This document shows, in pieces, positions 33,402 to 42,974 of a stretch of DNA of 64,000 nt. Within the stretch, counting starts at the first letter, position 1. Every line of letters begins with the position of its first letter. Position numbers and translations under genes: made by a program. Under the pieces are notes generated by a model. That model made no database searches and had not been told where the DNA came from. It was given only the letters and a program-made list of their open reading frames with translations. Source of the DNA: CAZLFQ01 sp964558975 (GTDB lineage Bacteria; Pseudomonadota; Alphaproteobacteria; Rickettsiales; Midichloriaceae). The stretch lies in contig CAZLFQ010000001.1 in assembly GCA_964558975.1 (NCBI GenBank), forward strand, positions 558,001 through 622,000. The letters run 5' to 3'.

Positions 33402-34742
33402 CTATTTTCTCTTATTTATCGGCACGAACTTACGGCTCGCTTCACCAATGTACAACTGGCGTGGGCGGCCGATTTTTTGTTTTGGATCCTCAATCATCTC
33501 TTTCCACTGCGCAACCCAACCAGCAGTACGACCTATTGCGAACATCACTGTAAACATTTGAGTTGGAATTCCCAACGCGCGGTAAATAATACCTGAATAG
33601 AAATCCACATTCGGATATAACTTGCGCTCAACAAAATAAGAGTCACGCAACGCAATCGCTTCTAATTCTTGAGCAATCTCTAACAAAGGATCATCCTTAA
33701 TATTCATTTTCTTCAAAACTTCCTGACATGATTTCTTCAGGACTGCTGCACGCGGATCGTAGTTTTTATAAACTCTATGTCCAAAGCCCATCAATCTAAA
33801 TGGATCATTTTTGTCTTTAGCTTTATTAATGAACATTGGTATGCGGTCTGCAGTTCCAATTTCACTCAGCATATTCAACACAGCCTCATTTGCACCACCG
33901 TGCGCTGGGCCCCACAATGATGAAATACCCGCACCAATAACTGCATAGGGATTTGCTCCAGATGAGCCAGCTAAACGCACAGTTGATGTTGAAGCATTTT
34001 GTTCGTGATCAGCATGTAAAATTAGCAATTTATCAATAGCATCTGCAAGTACAGGGTCAACCTTATATTGCTCGCTTGGCACACCAAACATCATCTTCAA
34101 GAAATTAGCGCTATAGTCTAATGAATTATCAGGATACACCATAGGTTGACCAACCGAATACTTGTAGCTCATCGCTGCCAATGTTGGGATTTTCGCTATT
34201 AATTTAATAGCTGCTTCTTCTCTTTGTGCTTTGTCGCGAATATCAAGACTATCGTGGTAGAATGCCGCTAAAGAGCTTACTGTTCCAACCATTACAGCCA
34301 TTGGGTGAGCACTTCTTGGGAAGCCTCTGAACAAAAACTGAAGCTGCTCATGAATCATCGTATGCTTCTTTATCTTAGCAATAAACTTCGCTTTTTCAGC
34401 TTTATTAGGCAGTTCTCCGTATAATAGAAGATAGCAAACCTCCATAAAATCACTACTTTGCGCCAGATCAGCTATTGAATAGCCGCGATGCATTAAGATC
34501 CCTTCTTCACCATCAATGTAAGTAATCGCTGAATTACAAGACGCAGTAGACATGAACCCTGGATCATAAGTAAACATACCACTTTCATCATAAAGCTTGG
34601 TAACATCAATAACTGCAGGGCCAACGTTTCCTTGGATAATTGGAAGCTCGATTGGGGTCTTAGAACTACCAATAAATAACTTAGCACTTTGTGGTGCATT
34701 TGCAGGTGTTTGCTTCTTAGCTTTAAAAATTGCCATATTCAT
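33402..34742 (-). CDS. gltA: citrate synthase
   Basis: It condenses oxaloacetate and acetyl-CoA. Type II citrate synthase features are clear: FTYDPGFMSTASCNS, EEGILMHRGYSI, LHADHEQNASTSTVR and GFGHRVYKNYDPR with the catalytic His residues, and VDFYSGIIYRALG with the catalytic Asp. I start at the ATG at 34742; the ATG at 34736 is equally possible, and the first 17 codons of the longer frame are not protein-like. It is divergent from sdhE. Confidence 0.95.
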   Translation of the reverse strand: MNMAIFKAKKQTPANAPQSAKLFIGSSKTPIELPIIQGNVGPAVIDVTKLYDESGMFTYDPGFMSTASCNSAITYIDGEEGILMHRGYSIADLAQSSDFMEVCYLLLYGELPNKAEKAKFIAKIKKHTMIHEQLQFLFRGFPRSAHPMAVMVGTVSSLAAFYHDSLDIRDKAQREEAAIKLIAKIPTLAAMSYKYSVGQPMVYPDNSLDYSANFLKMMFGVPSEQYKVDPVLADAIDKLLILHADHEQNASTSTVRLAGSSGANPYAVIGAGISSLWGPAHGGANEAVLNMLSEIGTADRIPMFINKAKDKNDPFRLMGFGHRVYKNYDPRAAVLKKSCQEVLKKMNIKDDPLLEIAQELEAIALRDSYFVERKLYPNVDFYSGIIYRALGIPTQMFTVMFAIGRTAGWVAQWKEMIEDPKQKIGRPRQLYIGEASRKFVPINKRK

Positions 34743-34817
34743 GATGATGTTATAAATTAATACATGTATTAAAGCTATATTGCGTCGCAACAATTATCAA
34801 TAGGAAATTTTAAATTT

Positions 34818-35075
34818 ATGAGCGATTTAGACACAAAAAAACGCTTACTCTACCGTAGCGTTCATCGCGGTTGCAAGGAAACAGATATTCTCTTAGGGGA
34901 GTTCGCCACTGCCAAGCTTGACACCCTATCAAACCCTGAGTTGAAGATTTATGAAAAATTACTAGAAGTTAATGATGTAGATATATACAATTGGCTTACA
35001 GAAAAGACTCAAATCCCTGCTGAATATGATACAGAAGTATTTAGCAAAATTAAGAGCTTTAATAGAATGTCATGA
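34818..35075 (+). CDS. sdhE: FAD assembly factor SdhE
   Basis: SdhE promotes covalent flavinylation of SdhA. The 85-residue protein carries the RGCKETDILLG motif (18-28), the RGxxE signature that contacts the flavoprotein, and the YEKLLEVNDVDIYNWL segment typical of the family. Its stop overlaps the lpxB ATG as ATGA. It is divergent from gltA, placing two TCA-cycle genes head to head. Confidence 0.9.
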   Translation: MSDLDTKKRLLYRSVHRGCKETDILLGEFATAKLDTLSNPELKIYEKLLEVNDVDIYNWLTEKTQIPAEYDTEVFSKIKSFNRMS

Positions 35076-36223
35076 GCGAAAAAAATAAAATTTTTATCAT
35101 TGCAGGAGAAGCATCGGGAGATGTTATCGGCGGGAAATTAATTACTGCTTTAAAAAAAGCTAATGCTAAACTTGAATTCCGCGGCGTTGGTGGAGACAAT
35201 ATGATCAAAGCTGGACTTAGCAACACCTTCCCTATACATGATTTATCTGTTATGGGTTTTTTAGAAATCATCCCTGCAATCCCACGAATTTTAAATAGAT
35301 TAAAACAAACTATCCGTAACATAATTGAATACAAACCAGATCTTATTATTACTATTGATTCTCCTGGTTTCAATTTTCGCATCGCCAATAAAGTTAGACT
35401 GTTATTTGGCAATAAAATCAAAATAATACATTATGTCGCGCCATCTGTTTGGGCATATAAACCTGAAAGAGTATTAAAAGTTGCGAAGTTATTCGATCAT
35501 TTACTAATGATTATACCCATTGAGAAACCGTATTTTGAAGCACATATACCTTGTACCTACGTCGGGCACCCAATAATTGAACAAGAACTTAAATCTTCCA
35601 AATCCATCTCAGATATTAGAAAAAAACATGGAATCAAAGGCGATGAAAAGTTAATCACAATCATGCCTGGAAGTCGTAAAGGCGAGCTTGAAAAACATCT
35701 GGCTTGTTTTGTACAGGCGGTCGAGATCGTTAAGCAGACTCATAATGTAAAAGTCTTTATTCCAACGTTGCGTAATATTGAGAAACTTATCTCTGAAAAA
35801 GTCCAAAATGCTATAATCACTAGCAATATTGAAGTCAAAAAAGATTTAATTTCAGCCAGTGACGTGGCATTAATAAAATCTGGAACATCATCAGTAGAAA
35901 TGATTAGTTACAAAGTTCCTGTGATAGTTGGCTATAGAATGAACCCTTTAACTTATTTCTACTTAAGAAATAAAATCAAAGTTAAATATGCTTCGCTTGC
36001 AAACATTATTAGTGATAGGGAAATAATCCCTGAATTTATTCAAAAAGACTGCACTCCATCAAACATAGCAAAAGCTTTAATTGATTTAATAGATAATAAT
36101 GAACTCAGAAAAAAACAGCTTGAAGGCTTTGCCGAAGTAGAAAACCTTTTTAAAGGCGAAGGAAAAAAACTTCCATCAGAACAGGCCGCAGATGTTGTGA
36201 TTAAAATCCTATCTACCAATTGA
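35072..36223 (+). CDS. lpxB: lipid-A-disaccharide synthase
   Basis: LpxB joins lipid X and UDP-diacylglucosamine to form the disaccharide of lipid A. IAGEASGDVIGGKLI (10-24), DSPGFNFRIA, HYVAPSVWAYKPER, YVGHPI and MPGSRKGEL are the GT19 signatures. Length 383 fits. Its presence implies that the organism makes LPS. The 3' end overlaps the convergent 36209 gene by 15 bases. Confidence 0.95.
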   Translation: MSEKNKIFIIAGEASGDVIGGKLITALKKANAKLEFRGVGGDNMIKAGLSNTFPIHDLSVMGFLEIIPAIPRILNRLKQTIRNIIEYKPDLIITIDSPGFNFRIANKVRLLFGNKIKIIHYVAPSVWAYKPERVLKVAKLFDHLLMIIPIEKPYFEAHIPCTYVGHPIIEQELKSSKSISDIRKKHGIKGDEKLITIMPGSRKGELEKHLACFVQAVEIVKQTHNVKVFIPTLRNIEKLISEKVQNAIITSNIEVKKDLISASDVALIKSGTSSVEMISYKVPVIVGYRMNPLTYFYLRNKIKVKYASLANIISDREIIPEFIQKDCTPSNIAKALIDLIDNNELRKKQLEGFAEVENLFKGEGKKLPSEQAADVVIKILSTN

Positions 36224-37024
36224 TTGAGACGGCATCCTAAACTCATTAAAAAATCTTTGAAAACTTTTATTCATTTTAGATTGAAATCTATTTTGAAATG
36301 CCTTTTTTTCTGCAATTAAGCCTTCTACAACATCTTTTATATCAACAGCCATTTCCGCAAATAAATTCTTTTTCTTAGTTTCATACTCAGTGCCACGAAT
36401 TTTAGAACTAAATGACCCCACTAAACTCACAATACTTTCAGCATTTAATTTCATATTCTGTAAATTCAATAAACCGCACAGTAGCTTAATGTCTAACCTT
36501 ACTGTTGAGTTATTTTCTAGATAGCGCAATGCGTCCCTATAAGCCTTACAAACAAATGCAAGTTCTTCAAACACATCCCTAACATCTCTAGGACCATCAA
36601 AAAATTTTACTTCTGGATCTGTCCCATAACAAATTGCTAATGCGCTTTCCAGCAAAGCTATTTTGTCTAAGTTTTTATCATTCAAACTTTCTAGCTCAAC
36701 TCTTAGAATATTTAGATATTTTGAGATCTCACCACAACGCACTAGCTTTTTAAATAAGTCTTCTTCACTAAAATGGAATTTTGGTATTTCCATTGCCTCT
36801 TCTTTCACTCTACTTACAGCAGTTGATGCACTCTTTAGAAGATGAGCTTTATCAAGTGAAGATAATAACTTACTTAGCATCACAGCTATTAATCCCATAG
36901 AAAAGAGAGCTAAAAAAAAAGCCAACCTGCTATCAAAACCTCTTTCAGGGATAAATTTAGCTTCAGCAGGAACAGCAAACTGCAACGACATCCAATACAT
37001 CTGCTCCTCTGTAAAATTAAGCAT
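36209..37024 (-). CDS. hypothetical protein with one membrane helix
   Basis: Not recognised. Of 271 residues, about 32-54 (LAFFLALFSMGLIAVMLSKLL) form one membrane helix and the remainder is helical and charged, with no motif. The N-terminus lacks a cleavable signal. The start may be the ATG at 37003, where a GAGGAG sequence lies three bases upstream, or 37024. It overlaps the end of lpxB by 15 bases in convergent orientation. Confidence 0.6.
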   Translation of the reverse strand: MLNFTEEQMYWMSLQFAVPAEAKFIPERGFDSRLAFFLALFSMGLIAVMLSKLLSSLDKAHLLKSASTAVSRVKEEAMEIPKFHFSEEDLFKKLVRCGEISKYLNILRVELESLNDKNLDKIALLESALAICYGTDPEVKFFDGPRDVRDVFEELAFVCKAYRDALRYLENNSTVRLDIKLLCGLLNLQNMKLNAESIVSLVGSFSSKIRGTEYETKKKNLFAEMAVDIKDVVEGLIAEKKAFQNRFQSKMNKSFQRFFNEFRMPSQSIGR

Positions 37025-37097
37025 CTCCCAAGCCTAAATAAAGGAAGATTATAGCATTTTTATAGCTATAGAAAAAGAATAGAAATACCTAAAAAAA

Positions 37098-38057
37098 CTA
37101 CTTTATATTTTTGAAGAAGTTATCCATCTCGTCAACTAGCTGATCAAAGTTCCTAGGGCTAATTGCATGTGCAAAATTATCCCAAATTACAAGCTTAGAT
37201 CCTGCAATTTTTTGGTTCAAATCATTTCCATGATCAAGAGGAAACACTGGATCATTCTTGCCTTGAATTATCAGGGTAGGCAATTTGATCAAACCTGGAG
37301 CTAATTCATGGCTCTCAAAAGACAATTTCATTGCTTTGCTATGGTTCACATATGGTTGCTGGAGCTTTGTTCTTGAAAAAGTTTCAACAGCTTGCTTTCT
37401 AAAGAATTCTTCGTCAAAATCAGCTGGAGAGCCATCTAGCATTCTCCATTTTTTAACGTATTCTTCAACTTTCTGCTCTTCTGTTTGCACTACATCTGTT
37501 TTTAAAGAGTTAATAAAATCAACATACTCCTTTTTAGGTGGGGTTAGTCCTTTATCACTATACTTTCCTTCAAATGCGTCAAAACCTGGGCGGAAATCTG
37601 TAGATGTACCAAGCAACACCAAAGACTTAACTCTACGCGGATGGTATCCACCTGCAAGCTGTGCTAACTGGCCACCCATAGAAAAGCCAACATAATGAGC
37701 TTTTACAATTGAATACTTATCCAAAACTTTATGAGTGTCATATACTAATGTCATCACGGAGTATGGAGATTTATCAAAATCCACGGCTGTGGACAAGCCT
37801 GAATCTCTATAATCATACCTAATGACAAAATAACCCCTGTCAGCTAGCTTTTGACAAAGCTCACTTGGCCAATGAATGCCTTGCCCACCTGCACCCATAT
37901 TCAGAAGCACAGCTGGATTCGCTTTATCTCCAAAAGTTTCAGAGAAAATATTAATTTCCTCTGCTTGCTCAAGCGACTCTCTCTGATTCATACCAAGACT
38001 AGTAAATGTCATAATTAATACTGCTAAAAAAAATACCGTTAGTATTACGTTTCGCAT
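37098..38057 (-). CDS. exported alpha/beta hydrolase
   Basis: The ATG at 38057 follows GAGGTATTT and begins an N-terminal signal or anchor (about 1-23). The alpha/beta hydrolase fold is complete: the oxyanion region LLNMGAGGQGIHW, nucleophile elbow GFSMGG, acid GKNDPVFP and base NFAHAIS. The substrate cannot be predicted; esterase, lipase or peptidase activity are options. It lies 37 bases after the small 38095 gene and is probably co-transcribed with it. Confidence 0.8.
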   Translation of the reverse strand: MRNVILTVFFLAVLIMTFTSLGMNQRESLEQAEEINIFSETFGDKANPAVLLNMGAGGQGIHWPSELCQKLADRGYFVIRYDYRDSGLSTAVDFDKSPYSVMTLVYDTHKVLDKYSIVKAHYVGFSMGGQLAQLAGGYHPRRVKSLVLLGTSTDFRPGFDAFEGKYSDKGLTPPKKEYVDFINSLKTDVVQTEEQKVEEYVKKWRMLDGSPADFDEEFFRKQAVETFSRTKLQQPYVNHSKAMKLSFESHELAPGLIKLPTLIIQGKNDPVFPLDHGNDLNQKIAGSKLVIWDNFAHAISPRNFDQLVDEMDNFFKNIK

Positions 38058-38094
38058 AAATACCTCATGTTTGCTAAGAAGAAAATATATTTTA

Positions 38095-38430
38095 TTACAA
38101 CTCTGAGTCAAACGCTTTGTTTAGAAAAGCACTGTAAAGAACTTTGCATTGGTCTTTGGCAAACTCGTTATATTCTTCAAATTTATCATCATCTTGCTGA
38201 GAGTGTAAAGATTGCAAGCGCTCCTTCAAATCAATAAACTCCCTTACAAACATATCATAGTCTTCACCTTTGAAGTTAGGGTACTGACCAGTTAAAATAT
38301 CTGTATACCTCTGGAACACTTCAGCATTAATTCTATCGCACTGAGCATCTTGAAACAAAACATGTCCTAAAATCTCTAATTGCTTACTTTCCTTTATTTC
38401 ACTGTAATTTAAATAATTCAAACTTTTCAT
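38095..38430 (-). CDS. small hypothetical protein
   Basis: Not recognised. The 111-residue product is acidic, mostly helical and soluble, with no signal peptide. The ATG follows GAGGTAATT, a good ribosome site. It lies between the ribosomal-cluster terminator and the exported hydrolase, and is likely the first gene of that pair. Confidence 0.55.
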   Translation of the reverse strand: MKSLNYLNYSEIKESKQLEILGHVLFQDAQCDRINAEVFQRYTDILTGQYPNFKGEDYDMFVREFIDLKERLQSLHSQQDDDKFEEYNEFAKDQCKVLYSAFLNKAFDSEL

Positions 38431-38490
38431 AATTACCTCACAAATTTATTAGTTGCATATTGGTGTTAACACTTAGAATGTCCGAAATTG

Positions 38491-38525
38491 AAAAAGGGCT
38501 GAAACAAAAAATATTTCAACCCTTT
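38491..38525 (-). terminator. intrinsic terminator of the ribosomal cluster
   Basis: On the minus strand GGGTTGAAA pairs with TTTCAGCCC (38522-38514 with 38504-38496, one G-T wobble) and is followed by a T-run (38495-38491). It lies 26 bases after the rplQ stop. Confidence 0.85.
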
Positions 38526-38550
38526 ACAAAATTTTATTTGCTGTCAGATA

Positions 38551-38910
38551 TTATTTATCTACTAGTTCAATGATCGCCATTGGAGCATTATCACCTTGTC
38601 TGTTTCCAGCTTTAATAATTCTTGTATAGCCACCAGCACGATTTGCACATTTCTTTGCAATAGTATCGAAAAGCTTTGTAACTTCATCTGTATTACCTTG
38701 CATAAAAGCAATTGCTTGCCTACGGGCAGCAAGAGTTCCTTTTTTACCAAGAGTAATAATCTTCTCAGCAACTGGTCTCAAATCTTTTGCTTTTGGCAAA
38801 GTTGTTGTAATTTGCTCATGAGTAATAAGAGCTTTAACTAAGTTCATCAGCATTGCACCTCTGTGCGCGCCGCGTCTACCAAACTTTCTTCCTCTACTTC
38901 CGTGATCCAT
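38551..38910 (-). CDS. rplQ: 50S ribosomal protein L17
   Basis: The 119-residue protein opens MDHGSRGRKFGRRGAHRGAM, the L17 signature, and ends IIKAGNRQGDNAPMAIIELV. It binds near the peptide exit tunnel. As in most proteobacteria it is the last gene of the alpha operon, 23 bases after rpoA, and is followed by an intrinsic terminator. Confidence 0.97.
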   Translation of the reverse strand: MDHGSRGRKFGRRGAHRGAMLMNLVKALITHEQITTTLPKAKDLRPVAEKIITLGKKGTLAARRQAIAFMQGNTDEVTKLFDTIAKKCANRAGGYTRIIKAGNRQGDNAPMAIIELVDK

Positions 38911-38933
38911 AAAAAATCTCCAATTCTATTCTA

Positions 38934-40001
38934 TTAGCCTAATTGCTCTTCGTATTTCTTAGCCATCTCTTCGATACTCTCAGGTGGCCAACCTACAACT
39001 TCCATTCCGAATCTAAGATTCATAGAAGCTAGTAATTCTTTTATTTCATTAAGTGATTTTCTACCAAAGTTAGGTGTCTTTAACATCTCACCTTCAGTCT
39101 TAACAACCAAATCACCAATGTACACTATGTTGTCGTTTTTCAGACAGTTCTGTGATCTAACTGAAAGTTCAAGGTCATCAACTTTTTTAAGTAGCTGAAC
39201 ATCAAATGGAAGTTTCTCTTCCTCACTTTCAGATACTTCTTGAATATCTTGGAACTTCACAAAAACTTGCAACTGATCTTGAATAATCTTAGCAGCAAGA
39301 CCTAAAGCTAAATCAGGAGCAATAGAGCCATTTGATTCAATTGTTAGGTATAGTTTATCGTATTCTGTATCTGAACCAACCCTACTATGATCAACCTTAT
39401 ATGTTACTCTTCTAATTGGAGTAAAAATAGAATCAATAGGAATTACACCAAGAGGTGCGTCAGCTCTTCTATTATCGTTTGCAGAAACATAACCTTTGCC
39501 AGTTCCTACTACAAATTCAATATTCAATTTTGCACCTTTATCCAAAGTACAAATGATTTGGTTTTTATTAATAACTTCAATATCCTGAGATGTTTCAATC
39601 ATGCCAGCAGTAACAACACATGGACCTGTAGCCTTCAAAGACATTTTTCTTCTTTCACTACCGCCATATCTCAAAACGATTTGCTTTACATTTAAAACGA
39701 TATCTGTGGCATCTTCTTTAACGCCCGGAATCGCTGTAAATTCATGATCTACGCCTTCAATATTGATTGAAGTGATTGCAGCACCTTGCAAAGATGAAAG
39801 TAAAATTCTTCTAATTGAGTTAGCAAGTGTAACACCAAACCCTCTTTCAAGAGGCTCAATTTTGAAAGTAGCTGTTCTTTCATCTACTTGTTCAAAAGAA
39901 TAGTCTGAAGGTTTAATCAAGCTAGCCCAGTTTGCAGCTATGATATTTCTAGCTCCTTCTTGCCTAACTTCCTGTTCACTTTTTTTTAGTTTTTCCGACA
40001 T
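38934..40001 (-). CDS. rpoA: DNA-directed RNA polymerase alpha subunit
   Basis: Alpha nucleates RNA polymerase assembly and contacts activators and UP elements. The N-terminal domain shows GFGVTLANSIRRILLSSLQG and YAxxDNRRADAPLG-type loops; the C-terminal domain has LELSVRSQNCLKNDNI and TPNFGRKSLNEIKELL. The start at 40001 has GGGTG seven bases upstream; the ATG at 40013 adds four residues and is also possible. Confidence 0.97.
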   Translation of the reverse strand: MSEKLKKSEQEVRQEGARNIIAANWASLIKPSDYSFEQVDERTATFKIEPLERGFGVTLANSIRRILLSSLQGAAITSINIEGVDHEFTAIPGVKEDATDIVLNVKQIVLRYGGSERRKMSLKATGPCVVTAGMIETSQDIEVINKNQIICTLDKGAKLNIEFVVGTGKGYVSANDNRRADAPLGVIPIDSIFTPIRRVTYKVDHSRVGSDTEYDKLYLTIESNGSIAPDLALGLAAKIIQDQLQVFVKFQDIQEVSESEEEKLPFDVQLLKKVDDLELSVRSQNCLKNDNIVYIGDLVVKTEGEMLKTPNFGRKSLNEIKELLASMNLRFGMEVVGWPPESIEEMAKKYEEQLG

Positions 40002-40046
40002 ACTTGCACCCATAAAAATTTAAAATGATTTAAAAAGTCTATAAAA

Positions 40047-40433
40047 TTAAACTCTTCTTCTCTTAGGAGGTCTGCATCCATTATGAGGAACAGGAGTAAT
40101 ATCTCTAATTGAAGTAACTGTAATTTCTGGAGCTTGAAGTGCTCTTACAGCAGATTCTCTGCCAGTACCAGGACCACTTACCTGAACTGAAAGTGTCTTT
40201 AAACCATACTCTTTTGCTTTATTAATTACTTTAGTACCAGTAACCTGAGCAGCAAAAGGTGTAGATTTCTTTGATCCTTTAAATCCGTTAGCACCAGACG
40301 AAGATTGGGCTATAACATCACCATGCGGGTCTGTAATTGTTATGTGCGTATTATTAAATGTTGCCTTGATAACAGCAATACCAACTGGAACAACTTTTTT
40401 TCTTTTTTTTGTTGTAGAACTTGTAGATTTCAT
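40047..40433 (-). CDS. rpsK: 30S ribosomal protein S11
   Basis: The 128-residue protein has GIAVIKATFNNTHITITDPHG and the C-terminal TSIRDITPVPHNGCRPPKRRRV-type end, the S11 signature. It lies on the 30S platform with S6 and S18. It is 11 bases after rpsM in the conserved alpha-operon order; rpsD is not included. Confidence 0.97.
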   Translation of the reverse strand: MKSTSSTTKKRKKVVPVGIAVIKATFNNTHITITDPHGDVIAQSSSGANGFKGSKKSTPFAAQVTGTKVINKAKEYGLKTLSVQVSGPGTGRESAVRALQAPEITVTSIRDITPVPHNGCRPPKRRRV

Positions 40434-40444
40434 TTTTATCTCAC

Positions 40445-40822
40445 TTATTTAGTAACCATTTTTTTACCAGCAATTGGAATCGCCTTTCCTTTTCTTGTTC
40501 TAGCGTTTGTATGAGTTCTTTGACCTCTTACAGGAAGCTTTCTAATATGTCTTAAGCCTCTATAGCATTTAATGCTTTTAAGAGCAGTAATATTAGAACC
40601 AATTTCCCTACGCAACTCACCTTCTACTTTGTAATTAGCGTCAATAACTTCACGAAGGAGTCTTACTTCATCTTCACTAAGTGCACTAACTCTTTTTTCA
40701 GTATCAAGACTTGCTTTTTTACAAATTTCATACGATGCCACCTTTCCAATACCGAAAACATAGGTAAGACCTACCCAAAGCTTTTTGTTTGTTGGAATAT
40801 TTACACCTGCTATACGCGCCAC
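40445..40822 (-). CDS. rpsM: 30S ribosomal protein S13
   Basis: The opening MARIAGVNIPTNKKLWVGLT and the closing RGQRTHTNARTRKGKA identify S13, which contacts tRNA in the P site and bridges to 50S. Length 125 is normal. A 101-base gap separates it from adk, with no rpmJ between, as in many alphaproteobacteria. Confidence 0.97.
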   Translation of the reverse strand: MARIAGVNIPTNKKLWVGLTYVFGIGKVASYEICKKASLDTEKRVSALSEDEVRLLREVIDANYKVEGELRREIGSNITALKSIKCYRGLRHIRKLPVRGQRTHTNARTRKGKAIPIAGKKMVTK

Positions 40823-40923
40823 TTTAACCTCAATTCAAAAATAATAAATTAAATTTGTGAACCAGAATGATACCCAATTATGCCTTTAAGTCAAGGCTAT
40901 TATACTTCATTCATCACAAATTT

Positions 40924-41607
40924 CTAGCCATTGTTGGTAGCTTTACTAAAACTACCCCCTAATCCTTTAACCAAAACACTAACTGATGCGTTTATGTGCT
41001 TTATTGTTCCCATACCATCGACTTCCCTGAATGAGCCATTTTTCTTATAGTATTCAATAAGTGGAGCTGTTTTTTCGTTATAAACATCTATTCTTACTTT
41101 AACAGCTTCAGGTTTATCGTCTTCACGGTAAACAAATTCTTTTGATCCACATTTATCGCAAACACCTTCAAGTTTAGGTTGTTTGAAAATTTTGTGGTAT
41201 CCAGTATGACAACTTTTGCAGGTGTATCTACCGCTGATTCTTTTTACAAGATCTGCAACTCCAACAAGAAAATTTATCACAAGAAAGCCTTGTTCAGGAA
41301 GTTGAGCAATCATTTGGTCAAGAGCCTTTGCCTGTGGAATTGTTCTTGGAAAACCATCCAAGATAAATCCATTTTCACAGTCACTCTTCGATATTCTAGC
41401 TTTTACTAAGTCTATCATCACATCATCTGAAACCAGCTTTCCTTGATGTATTGTGTCTTTAATGTTATTTCCAAGATCTGTTCCAGAAGCAACTTCTGCT
41501 CTAACCATTTCACCAGTAGATAGCTTAGGTATACCGAACTCTTCAGCTAACATATCAGCTTGAGTTCCTTTTCCTGCACCTGGAGCACCTAAGAGAACCA
41601 ATCTCAT
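40924..41607 (-). CDS. adk: adenylate kinase (zinc-type LID)
   Basis: It interconverts AMP plus ATP with two ADP. The P-loop GAPGAGKGTQ is at 7-16 and DGFPRTIPQA at 84-93. The LID domain carries four cysteines (Cys130, 133, 150 and 153: CKSC and CDKC), a structural zinc site found in some bacterial kinases. It overlaps the secY stop by one base. The C-terminal GGSFSKATNNG tail is slightly longer than usual. Confidence 0.96.
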   Translation of the reverse strand: MRLVLLGAPGAGKGTQADMLAEEFGIPKLSTGEMVRAEVASGTDLGNNIKDTIHQGKLVSDDVMIDLVKARISKSDCENGFILDGFPRTIPQAKALDQMIAQLPEQGFLVINFLVGVADLVKRISGRYTCKSCHTGYHKIFKQPKLEGVCDKCGSKEFVYREDDKPEAVKVRIDVYNEKTAPLIEYYKKNGSFREVDGMGTIKHINASVSVLVKGLGGSFSKATNNG

Positions 41608-42950
41608 TATTGACGACCTCTTAGTTTCGCTTTTTTAAGCAATCCCTCATACTGAGTGCTTAGCAAATGAGTTTGCACTTGAGTGAACAAGTCAATCACT
41701 ACATTCACTACAATTAATAAGCTTGTACCACCTAAGTAGAAAGGTATAGAGTATTGTGACATCATTATTTCTGGCAATACACAGACAACAATCATATAGA
41801 TTGCTCCAAGTACTGTAATTCTAGTCAAAACATAATCTAGATATTCTGCAGTGTGTGGACCTGGTCTACGACCCAAAATAACACCACCATTCTTTCTTAA
41901 ATTCTCTGCTGTTTCTTCAGGGTTGAATACAACCGATGTGTAAAAAAAACAAAAGAATGCAATTAAACTTGCATATAAAAATACGTATATAGGTTTTCCA
42001 TGTGACAGGTGAAGTGCAACAAGCTGTTTCCAACCACCAACTTCTGTGTTTTGCGTGAATCCTGCAATCGTAAGAGGGAATAACAAGAGTGAGCTTGCAA
42101 AAATCGCTGGAATAACTCCTGAAGTATTAAGCTTCAAGGGTAGATGTGTAGAATCTCCACCAAACATTTTGTTACCCATCTGTCTCTTGGGATAATTCAC
42201 CAGAATTCTTCTTTGTGCTTTTTCCATAAAAACTATGAATACAATCAGGGAAACACACACTACTATTATTGCAAGAATTAGGAATGTTGATAGAGCGCCA
42301 GTTCTTCCCATCTCGAATAAAGCAGCTATTGCTGAGGGTAAACCTGCAACTATACCAGCAAATATTATCAAAGAACTTCCATTGCCAATTCCACGAGTAT
42401 TAATCTGCTCTGCAATCCACATTACTAAAACTGTTCCTCCAGTTAGAGTAAGCATGGTAATCACTCTAAAGAAAATTCCGGGAGAGCTAACTAACAGCCC
42501 TTGAGAAGTCTGTGTCGCTTCTGCGCCGACAGCAATGCCATAACCTTGAAACAAGGCAAGAATTACCGTTAGATATCTAGTATATTGGTTGATTTTTTTT
42601 CTGCCCTGTTCTCCCTCTTTTTTGAGAGCTGCAATTTCATTAGAAACAACTGCCATCAATTGCATGATAATTGATGCGGTAATATATGGCATAATGTTTA
42701 AAGCAAATAGTGACATACGCCCAAGCGCACCACCAGTTAACATATTAAACATGCCCAAAACACCACCGGCCTGATCATTATTTAGCTGAGCCAATGCAGC
42801 GGCATTTATACCGGGAAGGGGAACATATGTCCCAATTCTATAAACTATAAGCATCATTATAACGAACCAAATCTTGCTTTTTAGCTCCGAAGCTCTTCCA
42901 AACGAGGATAAGCTAAGATTAGAGGCCATTCTTTCTGTTGCTGAAGTCAT
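41607..42950 (-). CDS. secY: protein translocase subunit SecY
   Basis: SecY forms the inner-membrane protein channel with SecE and SecG. Ten membrane helices are visible in 447 residues. Landmarks are GTYVPLPGI, the plug region AGGVLGMFNMLTGGALGRMSLFALNIMPYI, and loop 5 RRILVNYPKRQMGNKMFGG. secE is not in this window. secY follows rplO by 24 bases in the spc operon. Confidence 0.97.
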   Translation of the reverse strand: MTSATERMASNLSLSSFGRASELKSKIWFVIMMLIVYRIGTYVPLPGINAAALAQLNNDQAGGVLGMFNMLTGGALGRMSLFALNIMPYITASIIMQLMAVVSNEIAALKKEGEQGRKKINQYTRYLTVILALFQGYGIAVGAEATQTSQGLLVSSPGIFFRVITMLTLTGGTVLVMWIAEQINTRGIGNGSSLIIFAGIVAGLPSAIAALFEMGRTGALSTFLILAIIVVCVSLIVFIVFMEKAQRRILVNYPKRQMGNKMFGGDSTHLPLKLNTSGVIPAIFASSLLLFPLTIAGFTQNTEVGGWKQLVALHLSHGKPIYVFLYASLIAFFCFFYTSVVFNPEETAENLRKNGGVILGRRPGPHTAEYLDYVLTRITVLGAIYMIVVCVLPEIMMSQYSIPFYLGGTSLLIVVNVVIDLFTQVQTHLLSTQYEGLLKKAKLRGRQ

Positions 42951-42974
42951 ATTTTGGTCAAACTATTAAATTAC

